Shown here piece by piece: positions 43,949 through 54,507 of a stretch of DNA of 64,000 nucleotides. The position numbers and the translations under genes were made by a program. The stretch's first letter is position 1. Every line of letters starts with the position of its first letter. This stretch comes from Pseudomonas jinjuensis. Its GTDB lineage: Bacteria; Pseudomonadota; Gammaproteobacteria; Pseudomonadales; Pseudomonadaceae. Under the pieces are notes generated by a model, which was not told where the DNA came from, did no database searches, and worked only from the letters and a program-made list of their open reading frames with translations. The DNA lies in the NCBI RefSeq assembly GCF_900103845.1, contig NZ_FNIJ01000001.1, positions 367,659-431,658 on the forward strand. Reading direction: 5' to 3'.

Positions 43949-44797
43949 ATGGCCGAACTCCTCACTCTCCGCGAAGCAGTCGAGCGTTTCGTACACGACG
44001 GCGACACCGTCGCCCTCGAAGGCTTCACTCACCTGATTCCCACTGCCGCCTCCCACGAGCTGATCCGCCAGGGCAAGAAAGACCTGCACCTGGTGCGCAT
44101 GACGCCCGACCTGGTCTACGACCTGCTGATCGGCGCCGGCTGCGCGCGCAAGCTGACCTTCTCCTGGGGCGGCAACCCCGGCGTCGGTTCGCTGCATCGC
44201 CTGCGTGACGCGGTGGAGAAGCAGTGGCCGAACGCGATCGAGATCGACGAGCACAGCCACGCCGACCTGGCCAACTCCTACGTCGCCGGCGCCTCGGGCC
44301 TGCCGTTCGCCGTGCTGCGCGCCTACGCCGGCTCCGACCTGCCGAAGGTCAACCCGAACATCAGGTTCATCGAGTGCCCGTTCACCGGCGAGCAACTGGC
44401 CGCGGTTCCCTCGGTACGCCCGGACGTCACCGTGATCCACGCGCAGAAGGCCGACCGCAAGGGCAACGTGCTGCTGTGGGGCATCCTCGGCGTGCAGAAG
44501 GAAGCGGCCCTGGCGGCCAGGCGCTGCATCGTCACCGTGGAAGAGATAGTCGACGACCTGAACGCGCCGATGAACGCCTGCGTGCTGCCGACCTGGGCGC
44601 TCTCCGCCGTCTGCCACGTTCCCGGCGGCGCGCATCCGTCCTACGCCCATGGCTACTACGAGCGCGACAACCGCTTCTACCAGGCCTGGGACCCGATCGC
44701 CCGCGACCGCGAGAGCTTCACCGCGTGGATCGATACCTATATCCGCGGCACCAGGGATTTCGCCGAGTTCCAGAAGAAAATCGCGGAGGGCAAATGA
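43949..44797 (+). CDS. pcaI: 3-oxoadipate CoA-transferase subunit A
   Basis: 282-aa alpha subunit of the family I CoA-transferase that activates 3-oxoadipate with succinyl-CoA. Key segments: DGDTVALEGFTHLIPTAASH, then GCARKLTFSWGGNPGVGS and QKADRKGNVLLWGILG. The ATG at 43949 gives the usual N-terminus (MAELLTLREAVERFV). Overlaps pcaJ by one base. Confidence 0.93.
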   Translation: MAELLTLREAVERFVHDGDTVALEGFTHLIPTAASHELIRQGKKDLHLVRMTPDLVYDLLIGAGCARKLTFSWGGNPGVGSLHRLRDAVEKQWPNAIEIDEHSHADLANSYVAGASGLPFAVLRAYAGSDLPKVNPNIRFIECPFTGEQLAAVPSVRPDVTVIHAQKADRKGNVLLWGILGVQKEAALAARRCIVTVEEIVDDLNAPMNACVLPTWALSAVCHVPGGAHPSYAHGYYERDNRFYQAWDPIARDRESFTAWIDTYIRGTRDFAEFQKKIAEGK

Positions 44798-45575
44798 TGA
44801 GCGCCTACAGCACCAATGAAATGATGACCGTCGCCGCCGCCCGCCGCCTGAAGAATGGCGCCGTCTGCTTCGTCGGCATCGGCCTGCCGTCCAAGGCTGC
44901 CAACCTGGCGCGCCTGACTTCCTCGCCGGACGTGGTCCTGATCTACGAATCCGGCCCCATCGGCGCCAAGCCGAGCGTGCTGCCGCTGTCCATCGGCGAC
45001 GGCGAACTGGCCGAGACCGCCGACACCGTAGTGCCCACCGGCGAGATCTTCCGCTACTGGCTGCAGGGCGGCCGTATCGACGTCGGCTTCCTCGGCGCCG
45101 CCCAGGTCGACCGCTTCGGCAACATCAACACCACCGTCATCGGCGACTACAACAACCCGAAAGTGCGCCTGCCGGGCGCCGGCGGTGCGCCGGAAATCGC
45201 CGGCAGCGCCAAGGAAGTGCTGATCATCCTCAAGCAGTCGCACCGCACCTTCGTCGACAAGCTGGCCTTCATCACCTCGGTCGGCCATGGCGAGGGCGGC
45301 GATCATCGCAAGCAATTGGGCCTGCCCGGCAAGGGGCCGGTGGCGATCATCACCGACCTGTGCATCATGGAGCCGGAAGCCGGCAGCAACGAATTCATCG
45401 TCACCTCGCTGCACCCGGGCGTGACCCGCGAGCAGGTGATCGAGAATACCGGCTGGGCGATCCGCTTCGCCGAGTCCGTAGCCGAAACCGTTGCCCCGAC
45501 CGAGGTCGAGCTGAGCGCGCTGCGCGCTCTGGAAGCCCGCACCGCGGCCGCCCACGGCCAGCAGGGAGGTGAGGA

Positions 45576-45579
<4 letters not shown>
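44797..45579 (+). CDS. pcaJ: 3-oxoadipate CoA-transferase subunit B
   Basis: 260-aa beta subunit carrying the catalytic Glu (Glu51 in [10 protein letters not shown]). I choose the second of two adjacent ATGs (44797), since GGAGGG then lies 6 bases away rather than 3. Other landmarks: [20 protein letters not shown] and [14 protein letters not shown]. Coupled to pcaI and pcaF by overlapping start/stop codons. Confidence 0.93.
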
Positions 45580-46781
<1,202 letters not shown>

Positions 46782-46803
46782 CAGCCCTCTCCGAACCGCG
46801 TAG

Positions 46804-46830
46804 GATGGGTGGAGCGAAGCGATACCCATC
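46804..46830. repeat. Extragenic hairpin between pcaF and pcaD
   Basis: Stem GATGGGT / ACCCATC with an AGCGAAGC-containing loop, a repeat common in Pseudomonas intergenic regions. No T-run, so it may allow read-through into pcaD. Confidence 0.55.
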
Positions 46831-46884
46831 ATTTCCGGCGCCAGCCATTCGGCGGGCGCCGCTGCTGATTTCCGGGAGCCCTTG

Positions 46885-47673
46885 ATGCCCACCGTAAAAC
46901 TCGCCGATGGCGACCTGAACTACCTCCTAGAAGGCCCGGCCGACGCTCCGGTGCTGGTGCTGTCCAACTCCCTGGGCACCGACCTGCACATGTGGGACGT
47001 GCAGATCCCCACCTTCACCGAACACTTCCGCGTGCTGCGCTACGACACCCGCGGCCATGGCGGCTCGCTGGTCAGCGCAGGCCCGTACAGCATCGAGCAA
47101 CTCGGCCGCGACGTGCTGGCCCTGCTGGACAGTCTGGACATCGCCAGGGCCAGCTTCTGCGGCCTGTCCATGGGCGGCCTGATCGGCCAGTGGCTGGCGA
47201 TCAACGCGCCCGAGCGCATCGAACGCCTGGTGCTGTGCAACACCGCCGCGAAGATCGGCACTCCCGAGGTGTGGAATCCGCGCATCGACAGCGTGCTGGC
47301 CGGTGGCGCACAGGCCATGCGCGAGCTGCGCGATGCCTCCATCGCCCGCTGGTTCACTGCCGATTTCGCCGAGGCCGAGCCGGGCAAGGTCGAGCCCATC
47401 GTCGGCATGCTGGCGCAGACCTCGCCGGAAGGCTACGCGGCCAACTGCGCCGCCGTGCGCGACGCCGATTTCCGCGAGCAGCTGGATACGATCCAGGCAC
47501 CGACCCTGATCGTCTGCGGCAGCGCCGACCCGGTGACCACCACCGAACACGGCCGCTTCATGCAGGAACGCATCCGCGGCGCGGAACTGGCCGAGTTCCA
47601 TGCGGCGCACCTGTCCAACGTTCAGGCGGGCGACGCTTTCACCCGCCGCGTATTGGACTTCCTCCGCGGCTGA
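46885..47673 (+). CDS. pcaD: 3-oxoadipate enol-lactonase
   Basis: 262-aa alpha/beta-hydrolase that opens the 3-oxoadipate enol-lactone, the step before PcaIJ. Nucleophile Ser95 in FCGLSMGGLIG, oxyanion region LSNSLGTDLHMWD, Asp and His near the C-terminus (CGSADPVT, AAHLSNVQ). 103 bases after pcaF. The earlier genes pcaB, pcaC and pcaGH are not in this window. Confidence 0.9.
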   Translation: MPTVKLADGDLNYLLEGPADAPVLVLSNSLGTDLHMWDVQIPTFTEHFRVLRYDTRGHGGSLVSAGPYSIEQLGRDVLALLDSLDIARASFCGLSMGGLIGQWLAINAPERIERLVLCNTAAKIGTPEVWNPRIDSVLAGGAQAMRELRDASIARWFTADFAEAEPGKVEPIVGMLAQTSPEGYAANCAAVRDADFREQLDTIQAPTLIVCGSADPVTTTEHGRFMQERIRGAELAEFHAAHLSNVQAGDAFTRRVLDFLRG

Positions 47674-47682
47674 AAACGAGAT

Positions 47683-47750
47683 CGCGGGCATGGCCCGCTC
47701 CTACAGGTCGAGGCCGGGTTTGACGATTGTAGGAGCGGGCCATGCCCGCG
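47683..47750. repeat. REP pair between pcaD and the glycolipid-binding gene
   Basis: Inverted arms CGCGGGCATGGCCCGCTCC and GGAGCGGGCCATGCCCGCG around a ~28-base spacer, between convergent genes. Pseudomonas REP/BIME. Confidence 0.8.
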
Positions 47751-47775
47751 ACCTGGCGGGTGCAACCCGCCAACC

Positions 47776-48339
47776 TTACCCGCGGTTGCGCCGGAACAAC
47801 CCCGGATACTCGATCACCAGCCCATCCGCATCCACCTCCAGCACCGCCCGGAACCCGCTGCCTCCCAGGTTCTGGTACAGGTAGTGCCCCGCATCGAGCC
47901 GCGTATATCCCTGGCGCATGCGCCGCGGCTGCAGCTCCGGCGCCTCGATGAAGACCATCTCCAGTTCGGCACGCTGCCCATCCACCAGCTGCAGCCGGCG
48001 GATCGGAAAGGTATTGGTGAACGGCGTCGGCCAGATATCGATATCCAGGCAGCCCTCCAGCTCCGGCAGCGGCGTGCCATCGGCGAGCTGCCAGTGGCCG
48101 TCGCCGTCGGCCAGCAGATGCAGTTCGCGGTCGCCGGCCTCGCTCTCCACGCGCAACTGCGCTTCCCGCAGATGCCAGCGTTGGTCCCAGCGCAGGCTGT
48201 ATTCCAGCTGATAGGGCGGCTGGCGTTCCTCGCCGATCGCCCGCAACTGGCTGTCGGCGCGCCCATCCTGCAGGCGCAGGGATTCCCAGCTGGCGGCCGG
48301 CTTGTGCCAGATTCCCGTCCAGCCCAGTTCCTTCAGCAT
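47776..48339 (-). CDS. Putative glycolipid-binding protein (DUF1089)
   Basis: 187-aa soluble protein of the DUF1089 / putative glycolipid-binding family, an all-beta fold with TP(F)TNTFPIRRL, then LVDGQRAELEMVFIEAPEL and the C-terminal QGYTRLDAGHYLYQN. It starts within the stop region of the MmcQ gene, so the two are co-translated. No enzymatic role is known. Confidence 0.7.
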   Translation of the reverse strand: MLKELGWTGIWHKPAASWESLRLQDGRADSQLRAIGEERQPPYQLEYSLRWDQRWHLREAQLRVESEAGDRELHLLADGDGHWQLADGTPLPELEGCLDIDIWPTPFTNTFPIRRLQLVDGQRAELEMVFIEAPELQPRRMRQGYTRLDAGHYLYQNLGGSGFRAVLEVDADGLVIEYPGLFRRNRG

Positions 48340-48704
48340 GGCTCGTCCAGCAGCAGGCCAAGGCGCAGGCGCCTGGGCAGGCGGCGCACCACCAACTGGT
48401 GCGAGCGGGTCAGCGCGGCGCGCAGTTCGGCGTCGTCCATGGGATAGGGGCGGCTCATGGCGATCCAGCGGGCGCGGGCGAGGTAGGGCGCCGGGCGGAT
48501 GCCGGGGCGGTCGACGTAGCCGAGGAACAGTTCGTCATCGACCTTGAACGCCAGCCCGCCGCCGTCGGGATCGAGGAAGTCGAGAATGGCGAACATCTTG
48601 TTGCCCGCCACGGAGAACACGCGGTTGCTGCCCCACTTGATGTCTTCGCGGGCGCCGGGCAGTTGCAGGCAGAAACGGGCGATCTGTTGCGGCGTCATCG
48701 GCAT
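48333..48704 (-). CDS. MmcQ/YjbR-family protein
   Basis: 123-aa protein of the MmcQ/YjbR (DUF419) family with a double-wing-like fold: QIARFCLQLPGAREDIKWG, VFSVAGNKMFAILD, then WIAMSRPYPMDDAELRAALT. Related proteins have been proposed to bind DNA, but the function is unsettled. Overlaps the glycolipid-binding gene downstream. Confidence 0.8.
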   Translation of the reverse strand: MPMTPQQIARFCLQLPGAREDIKWGSNRVFSVAGNKMFAILDFLDPDGGGLAFKVDDELFLGYVDRPGIRPAPYLARARWIAMSRPYPMDDAELRAALTRSHQLVVRRLPRRLRLGLLLDEPC

Positions 48705-48719
48705 TCCCCCGGGCCGGGA

Positions 48720-48998
48720 TCAATCGCGGAAATAGACTTCCACCAGATGGTAGCCGAACTGGCTTTTCACCGGCCCGTGCACCACGCCGACCGGCTTCCT
48801 GAAGATCACCATGTCGATGGATTTGACCATCTGCCCCGGACGCACCTCGCCCAGATCGCCGCCGCGCTTGCCGGAGGGGCAGGTGGAGTGCTTCTTCGCC
48901 AGGGCGGCGAAATCCTCGCCCCTGGCCAGCCGCTGCTTGAGCTGTTCGGCTTCGGCCTGGGTCTTGACCAGGATATGGCGGGCCATGGCGACGGGCAT
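48720..48998 (-). CDS. ppiC: Cytoplasmic parvulin-type peptidyl-prolyl isomerase
   Basis: 92-aa single-domain parvulin, the length of E. coli PpiC (93 aa). Segments ARHILVKTQAEAEQLKQRLA, KKHSTCPSGKRGGDLGEVRP and SQFGYHLVEVYF are family signatures. No signal peptide. I use the ATG at 48998 (MPVAMARHILV), which has AGAGGA upstream. Confidence 0.9.
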   Translation of the reverse strand: MPVAMARHILVKTQAEAEQLKQRLARGEDFAALAKKHSTCPSGKRGGDLGEVRPGQMVKSIDMVIFRKPVGVVHGPVKSQFGYHLVEVYFRD

Positions 48999-49179
48999 GG
49001 GTGGTTCCTCTGTCTTGGGAAAGGCGCATTGTAGCCGGCGGCGAGGGGGCGGTGATGCAGGTCGCATTTCCGTAGCCGTAGCGTTGTGCCATGTCGGACC
49101 CGTCCCTAGAGTGCATCCGAATATTCCTAGAAGTGGGCCGGCCGGCTCGCCAATATCCCTTGCGTATGGATGCACGAAC

Positions 49180-50361
49180 ATGGATATCCAGTCGATGCTG
49201 AAGATCCTGGCCAGCCAGGACGGTTCCGATCTCTATCTCTCCACCGGCGCACCGCCCTGCGCGAAGTTCAACGGCGTGCTCAAGCCCCTCACCGGCGAGC
49301 CGCTGAAGGCCGGCGACGTGGCGCGCATCGCCTGGTCGCTGATGGACGACGAGCAGAAGACCGAATTCGAACGCGAGCTGGAGATGAACCTGGCGATCGC
49401 GGTGGGCAACGTGGGGCGCTTCCGCGTCAACATCTTCAAGCAGCGCAACGAGGTTTCCATCGTGGCGCGGAACATCAAGCTGGACATCCCGCGCTTCGAG
49501 GACCTCAAGCTGCCCGAGGTGCTGCTGAAGACGGTGATGGAGAAGCGCGGGCTGGTGCTTTTCGTCGGCGGCACCGGTTCGGGCAAGTCGACCTCGCTGG
49601 CGGCGCTGATCGACTACCGCAACCGCAACAGCGGCGGGCACATCATCACCATCGAGGACCCCATCGAGTACGTGCATCGCCATCGCAAGTCGATCATCAA
49701 CCAGCGCGAGGTCGGCGTGGATACGCGCAGTTTCCACGCCGCGCTGAAGAACACCCTGCGCCAGGCGCCGGACGTGATCCTGATCGGCGAGATCCGCGAC
49801 CGCGAAACCATGGAGCACGCCCTGGCCTTCGCCGATACCGGCCACCTGGCGATCTCCACGTTGCATGCCAACAACGCCAACCAGGCGCTGGACCGCATCA
49901 TCAACTTCTTCCCCGAGGAGCGCCGGCCGCAACTGCTCAACGACCTCGGCAACAACCTCAAGGCCTTCGTCTCCCAGCGCCTGGTGCGCACCACCGACGG
50001 CAAGCGCCGCGCCGCGGTGGAAGTCCTGCTCGGTACCTCGACCATCAGCGATCTGATCAAGCGCAGCGAGTTCAGCTCGATCAAGGAGATCATGGAGAAG
50101 TCCCGCGCCCTGGGCATGCAGACCTTCGACCAGGCGCTGTTCGACCTGGTGGTGGAAGGCGTGATCAGCGAGGACGAGGCGGTGAAGAATGCCGACTCGG
50201 CGAACAACCTGCGCCTGAAGCTCAAGCTGTACCGCGACGGGGCGGTATCGGTGGCTGCACCGGTGGTGACGCCGAGCGCGCCGGCGGAGGCCAGCAACTG
50301 GGGACTGGAACTGATCCTCGAGGAACTCCAGGAAGAGGATGGCGGCTCCCTGGCGCATTGA
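49180..50361 (+). CDS. PilT/PilU-family retraction ATPase, stand-alone
   Basis: 393-aa AAA-type ATPase closest in size and sequence to PilU. Landmarks: N-terminal DGSDLYLSTGAPPCAKFNG, Walker A GGTGSGKS (130-137), Walker B around DVILIGEIRD (198-207), His box TGHLAISTLHANN. The C-terminus (SNWGLELILEELQEE) is PilU-like, and no AIRNLIRE motif of PilT is seen. The usual pilT partner is not adjacent. There is no clear ribosome site before the ATG at 49180. It might serve type IV pili or the secretion machine 6-15 kb upstream. Confidence 0.8.
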   Translation: MDIQSMLKILASQDGSDLYLSTGAPPCAKFNGVLKPLTGEPLKAGDVARIAWSLMDDEQKTEFERELEMNLAIAVGNVGRFRVNIFKQRNEVSIVARNIKLDIPRFEDLKLPEVLLKTVMEKRGLVLFVGGTGSGKSTSLAALIDYRNRNSGGHIITIEDPIEYVHRHRKSIINQREVGVDTRSFHAALKNTLRQAPDVILIGEIRDRETMEHALAFADTGHLAISTLHANNANQALDRIINFFPEERRPQLLNDLGNNLKAFVSQRLVRTTDGKRRAAVEVLLGTSTISDLIKRSEFSSIKEIMEKSRALGMQTFDQALFDLVVEGVISEDEAVKNADSANNLRLKLKLYRDGAVSVAAPVVTPSAPAEASNWGLELILEELQEEDGGSLAH

Positions 50362-50485
50362 CGCGGCGGTCGCTGATCGCACGGAACGAGGCGCGATCAA
50401 GCTGGGCGCGGGGCGACTTCTTGGGTACCCTGTCGCTCCCGCCTTCGAGCGTTCATTCCCGCGTTCCAGCGTCCTGTCCCTGTCG

Positions 50486-51367
50486 ATGAGTACCCCCAGT
50501 TCGCCACTGTCCGGCGTCAATCGCCCGTTCATGGGCATCCTTCTGATCGTCCTGGCGACCTTCATGTTCGCCAGCCACGATGCCCTGTCGAAGTACCTCT
50601 CCGGGTTCTATTCGATCCTGCTGGTGGTGTGGGCGCGCTATATCGTGCACACGCTGCTGATGGCGGCGATCTTCCTGCCCCGATCCGGCCTGAGCGTGCT
50701 GCGCACCCGTCATCCGCTGCTGCAGTCGCTGCGCGCACTGTGCCTGCTGGCGACCAGCTTCTTCTTCGTTTCCGGGCTGCAGTTCATTCCGCTGGCGGAA
50801 GCCACTGCGGTGGTATTCCTCACGCCGCTGCTGGTGACGGCGCTATCCGTGCCCCTGCTGCGCGAGCGCGTCAGCCTGGGCCAGTGGCTGGCGGTTTCCC
50901 TCGGTTTCGTCGGCGTGCTGATCATCGTGCATCCCGGCGGCGACCTGTTCACTCCGGCGGTGCTGTGGCCATTCGCGTCGGCGGTGAGCTTCAGCTGCTA
51001 TCAGCTGCTGACCCGCAAGCTGAGCGCGGTGGACAGCGCCACCACCAGCAACTTCTTCGCCGGGCTGTTCAATACCCTGCTGGTGAGCGCGCTGGTGCCG
51101 TTCTTCTGGCAATGGCCGACCGCCTGGCACGCCGTGCTGATGCTGGCCCTGGGAGCCTGCGGAATGCTCGCGCACCTGGGGCTGACCCAGGCGTTCCGCT
51201 ACGCCGCGCCTGCGCTGCTGGCGCCGTTCAGCTATTGCCAGATCATCTTCGCCGGCCTGCTCGGGCTGGTGGTGTTCGGCCATGTGCCGGGACATGCGAC
51301 GCTGCTCGGCATCCTGGTGATCTGCCTGAGCGGCATCGCGGCGGCCTGGCTGCAGCGGCGCAACTGA
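50486..51367 (+). CDS. EamA/DMT-family inner-membrane transporter
   Basis: 293 aa with about ten hydrophobic segments in two EamA halves (FMGILLIVLATFMFASHDAL near 15-35; AVLWPFASAVSFSCYQLLTR near 155-175). The first half contains EATAVVFLTPLLVTALSVPL, typical of drug/metabolite exporters. The ATG at 50486 is chosen as the start of a normal-length protein; the frame is open upstream into the ATPase gene. The substrate is unknown. Confidence 0.8.
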   Translation: MSTPSSPLSGVNRPFMGILLIVLATFMFASHDALSKYLSGFYSILLVVWARYIVHTLLMAAIFLPRSGLSVLRTRHPLLQSLRALCLLATSFFFVSGLQFIPLAEATAVVFLTPLLVTALSVPLLRERVSLGQWLAVSLGFVGVLIIVHPGGDLFTPAVLWPFASAVSFSCYQLLTRKLSAVDSATTSNFFAGLFNTLLVSALVPFFWQWPTAWHAVLMLALGACGMLAHLGLTQAFRYAAPALLAPFSYCQIIFAGLLGLVVFGHVPGHATLLGILVICLSGIAAAWLQRRN

Positions 51368-51402
51368 GAGGGAGAGGGGCGCCGGGTCGCGCCCCGAAGC
51401 GC

Positions 51403-51951
51403 TCAGCGTTCGTCGAGGGCGAACGCGGTGAGGCAGTGGGTGGGGACGCCGGCGTCGTTCAGCTTGGCCGAACCGCCCAGTTCCGGCAGGTCGATGATCG
51501 CGGCGGCCTCGAAGACCCTGGCGCCCATGCGCCGCACCAGCTGGGCGGCAGCCAGTAGGGTGCCGCCGGTGGCGATCAGGTCATCGAAGATCAGCACGCT
51601 GTCGCCTTCGCACAGGCTGTCGGCATGGACCTCCAGCAGTGCTTCGCCGTATTCGGTCTCGTAGGGCTGGGCCAGCACGTCCGCCGGCAGCTTGCCGCGC
51701 TTGCGGAACAGCACCAGCGGCTTGTTGAGTTCGTAGGCGATGATCGAGCCGATCAGGAATCCCCGCGCGTCCATCGCGCCGATATGAGTGAAGTCCGCCT
51801 CGACGTAACGCTGGATGAAGCTGTCCGCGACGAAACGCAAGGCGCGCGGCGACTGGAACAGCGGGGTGATGTCACGGAATATCACACCGGGCTTCGGGAA
51901 GTCGGGCACTGCGCGGATCAGGGATTTCAGGTCGAGCTGAGTGAGGATCAT
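51403..51951 (-). CDS. apt: Adenine phosphoribosyltransferase
   Basis: 182-aa purine-salvage enzyme forming AMP from adenine and PRPP. PRPP-binding motif [21 protein letters not shown]-terminal [20 protein letters not shown] and FRKRGKLP. The start at 51951 ([11 protein letters not shown]) gives the usual length; the longer open frame crosses the anr terminator. Confidence 0.93.
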   Translation of the reverse strand: MILTQLDLKSLIRAVPDFPKPGVIFRDITPLFQSPRALRFVADSFIQRYVEADFTHIGAMDARGFLIGSIIAYELNKPLVLFRKRGKLPADVLAQPYETEYGEALLEVHADSLCEGDSVLIFDDLIATGGTLLAAAQLVRRMGARVFEAAAIIDLPELGGSAKLNDAGVPTHCLTAFALDER

Positions 51952-52001
51952 GCTGGTAGGCACCTGGTGAAGGTGAAGGCTTTTTCGAAAGGCAAAAGTA
52001 T

Positions 52002-52028
52002 AACGGGCCCGTCTTTCGACGAGCCCGT
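52002..52028 (-). terminator. Terminator-like hairpin after anr
   Basis: Stem AACGGGC / GCCCGTT with an inner CGTC / GACG stem closed by TTTC, between the anr stop and the apt start. On the minus strand it is followed by ATACTTTTG, a weak T-rich tract. Confidence 0.55.
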
Positions 52029-52063
52029 TTTCGATGGCCGGAGAAGAAGCCGCTTGCCTGGAA

Positions 52064-52798
52064 TCAGTTTTCCAGCTCGCCACCCGCCAGGGCGCAGAGC
52101 TCGATGGAATCCAGGATGCGCACTTCCTTGCCGTCGGCGGCGATCAGGCCGTTCTGCTGGAAGCGGGTGAAGACGCGGGAAACCGTCTCCACGGCCAGAC
52201 CGAGATAATTGCCGATCTCGTTGCGCGACATGCTCAGGCGGAACTGCTGGGCGGAGAACCCGCGGGCGCGGAAGCGCGCGGACAGGTTGATCAGGAAGGT
52301 GGCGATACGTTCGTCGGCGGTCTTCTTCGACAGCAGCAGCATCATCTGCTGGTCGTCGCGGATTTCCCGGCTCATGACCCGCAGCAACTGGCGGCGCAGT
52401 TGCGGGAGCTGCTCGGACAGTTCATCCAGGCGCTCGAAGGGGATTTCGCAGACCGAGGTGGTTTCCAGAGCCTGGGCGGACACCGGGTAGGTATCGGTAT
52501 CCATGCCGGAAAGACCGACCAGTTCGCTGGGCAGGTGGAAACCGGTGATCTGCTCTTCGCCGTTATCGGTGATGCTGAAGGTTTTCAACGCCCCCGAGCG
52601 AACGGCGAAAACGGCGCTGAACACATCGCCCTGGCGGAACAGGAAATCACCCTTCTTCAGCGGACGACCGCGTTTGACAATCTCATCCAGCGCGTCGAGG
52701 TCGTTGCCATTGAGGGACAGCGGAAGACACAGGGGGGCCAGGCTGCAGTCCTTGCAATGCGCCTGCGGCAGCGCACGCAACTTGATGGTTTCGGCCAT
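52064..52798 (-). CDS. anr: Anaerobic regulator Anr (FNR/CRP family)
   Basis: 244-aa oxygen-sensing [4Fe-4S] regulator, the length of Pseudomonas Anr. Cluster ligands Cys15, Cys18 and Cys24 ([11 protein letters not shown]) plus Cys117 (TSVCEIP). Cyclic-nucleotide-like barrel at about 40-150, then the C-terminal HTH with [20 protein letters not shown], which recognises TTGAT-N4-ATCAA. A matching site precedes hemN at 54494. Confidence 0.95.
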   Translation of the reverse strand: MAETIKLRALPQAHCKDCSLAPLCLPLSLNGNDLDALDEIVKRGRPLKKGDFLFRQGDVFSAVFAVRSGALKTFSITDNGEEQITGFHLPSELVGLSGMDTDTYPVSAQALETTSVCEIPFERLDELSEQLPQLRRQLLRVMSREIRDDQQMMLLLSKKTADERIATFLINLSARFRARGFSAQQFRLSMSRNEIGNYLGLAVETVSRVFTRFQQNGLIAADGKEVRILDSIELCALAGGELEN

Positions 52799-52996
52799 GG
52801 GTTGAAATCCTTGAGTGGGGAAGGCGTATGAAAAGTAAGGGTACCGCAGGGCGGGGGGCGGGTGCCAGCAAAGCCGAGTCTGAACTGTTACGAAAATTCC
52901 CTTTATCGGAACGATCTGACGAGTTTTTCAGAGTATTCCTAAGCCAATCTCAGCGCATTGCGCAGCCGAGACGGAAACGTCATGCCTTTAGAGCGG

Positions 52997-53020
52997 CACC
53001 GGTGCATTAACGCACCGGTG
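52997..53020. terminator. Perfect hairpin after hemN
   Basis: 9-bp stem CACCGGTGC / GCACCGGTG with an ATTAAC loop, 29 bases past the hemN stop. No T-run on either strand. The rest of the 250-base anr-hemN gap shows no gene; it carries the anr promoter region. Confidence 0.5.
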
Positions 53021-53048
53021 GATGCAGGAAGCGGGAACAACCACAGGA

Positions 53049-54431
53049 TCAGATGACGCGGGAGAAGCGCTGGATGTTCTGCATCGGCAGATAGTGATCG
53101 AACAGCATGCAGATCGAACGCACCAGCAGCCGGCCCGCTGCCGTGACATCGATACCGGTATCGCTGAGCCTGATCAGGCCGTCATCGGCGAAGTGCTGCA
53201 GCTCCGGCCAGACGCTGGCGAAATAGGTGTGGAAGTCGATATCGAAGGCTTGTTCGATCGCGGTGAAATCCAGCTGGAAGTGGCAGATCAACTGCTGGAT
53301 CACCGCGCGGCGGATACGGTCGTCCGGGCTGCAGTGCAGGCCGCGGCGGGTCGCGAGCTGGTTGTTGTCCAGGCTGTTCTGGTAATCGGTGATGTCGTTG
53401 CTGTTCTGGGCATAGAGGTCGCCGATCTGGCTGATGGCGGATACGCCAAGACCGATGAGGTCGCAATGTCCGTGGGTGGTGTAGCCCTGGAAGTTGCGCT
53501 GCAGCGTGCCATCTTCCTGGGCGCTGGCCAGTTCGTCATCCGGCAGGGCGAAATGGTCCATGCCGATGTAGCGATAACCCGCCGCGGTCAGCTGCTCGGT
53601 GGTGCGCTGGAGCATTTCCAGCTTCTCTGCGGGGCTGGGCAGTTCCAGTGCGTTGATCCGCCGCTGCGGCATGAAGCGTTCCGGCAGGTGGGCATAGTTG
53701 AACACCGATAGCCGGCTGGGCTGCAGGGCGATCACCTGCTCGACGGTGCGGGCGAAGGTGGTGGGGTTCTGCCTGGGCAGGCCGTAGATCAGGTCGATGT
53801 TCACCGAACGGTATTGCAGTGTGCGCGCGGCATCGATGATGGCGCGGGTTTCGTCGTAGCTCTGCCGGCGGTTTATGGCCTGCTGCACTTCGAGGTCGAA
53901 ATCCTGCACGCCGACGCTGACCCGGTTGAAACCGAGCTCGCGGAGCAGGCCCATGGTCGACCAGTCGGCCTCGCGGGGGTCGATCTCGATTCCGTAGTCG
54001 CCGGAGTTGTCTTCCTGCATGTTGAAATGCTGGCGCAGCTTGCCGAGCAGTTCACGCAACTGGTCCGGACTGAGGAAGGTGGGCGTGCCGCCGCCGAAAT
54101 GCAGCTGTTCCACCGGCTGCTCGCTGCCGAGATGGCGGCTGACGATCTCGATTTCGCGGATCAGACGAGCCAGGTAAGGGGCGCTGCGGCCACGGTCCTT
54201 GGTGATGACCTTGTTGCAGGCGCAGTAGTAGCAGATGTTCGCGCAGAACGGGATGTGGACGTAGAGCGACAGCGGTCGCATCGCTTTGCGGCTATCGCGC
54301 AGCGCATGCAGCATGTCGAAGGGTCCGACTCCTTCGTGGAACTGCACTGCGGTGGGATAGGAGGTGTAGCGCGGGCCGGCCAGATCGTAGCGGCGGATGA
54401 GATCCGCGTCCCAGCGTATGTTTTCGAGCAT
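53049..54431 (-). CDS. hemN: Oxygen-independent coproporphyrinogen III oxidase
   Basis: 460-aa radical-SAM enzyme of heme synthesis under low oxygen. The cluster motif CANICYYC (Cys63, Cys67, Cys70) sits in VHIPFCANICYYCACNKV. GGGTPTFLSPDQL and the HemN C-terminal domain (LICHFQLDFTAIEQAFDID) are present. Its promoter carries a consensus Anr box. Confidence 0.95.
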   Translation of the reverse strand: MLENIRWDADLIRRYDLAGPRYTSYPTAVQFHEGVGPFDMLHALRDSRKAMRPLSLYVHIPFCANICYYCACNKVITKDRGRSAPYLARLIREIEIVSRHLGSEQPVEQLHFGGGTPTFLSPDQLRELLGKLRQHFNMQEDNSGDYGIEIDPREADWSTMGLLRELGFNRVSVGVQDFDLEVQQAINRRQSYDETRAIIDAARTLQYRSVNIDLIYGLPRQNPTTFARTVEQVIALQPSRLSVFNYAHLPERFMPQRRINALELPSPAEKLEMLQRTTEQLTAAGYRYIGMDHFALPDDELASAQEDGTLQRNFQGYTTHGHCDLIGLGVSAISQIGDLYAQNSNDITDYQNSLDNNQLATRRGLHCSPDDRIRRAVIQQLICHFQLDFTAIEQAFDIDFHTYFASVWPELQHFADDGLIRLSDTGIDVTAAGRLLVRSICMLFDHYLPMQNIQRFSRVI

Positions 54432-54493
54432 GCCCTTGTCCCCGGGTTAGAAGAGCGTTTCGGAGAGTCTAGGGAGGGGCGACATCTCGCCGC

Positions 54494-54507
54494 TTGATTT
54501 GTATCAA
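54494..54507 (-). promoter_or_regulatory. Anr box of hemN
   Basis: Perfect TTGATTTGTATCAA, the TTGAT-N4-ATCAA site of Anr/FNR, 63 bases upstream of the hemN start. It overlaps the stop codon of the upstream TauE/SafE-like gene. Confidence 0.9.

Noticed and set aside
48535-50565. Long minus-strand frame through parvulin and the PilU-like gene
   Set aside because: Antisense of the ATPase gene; composition is Arg/His/Val-rich without domain signatures.
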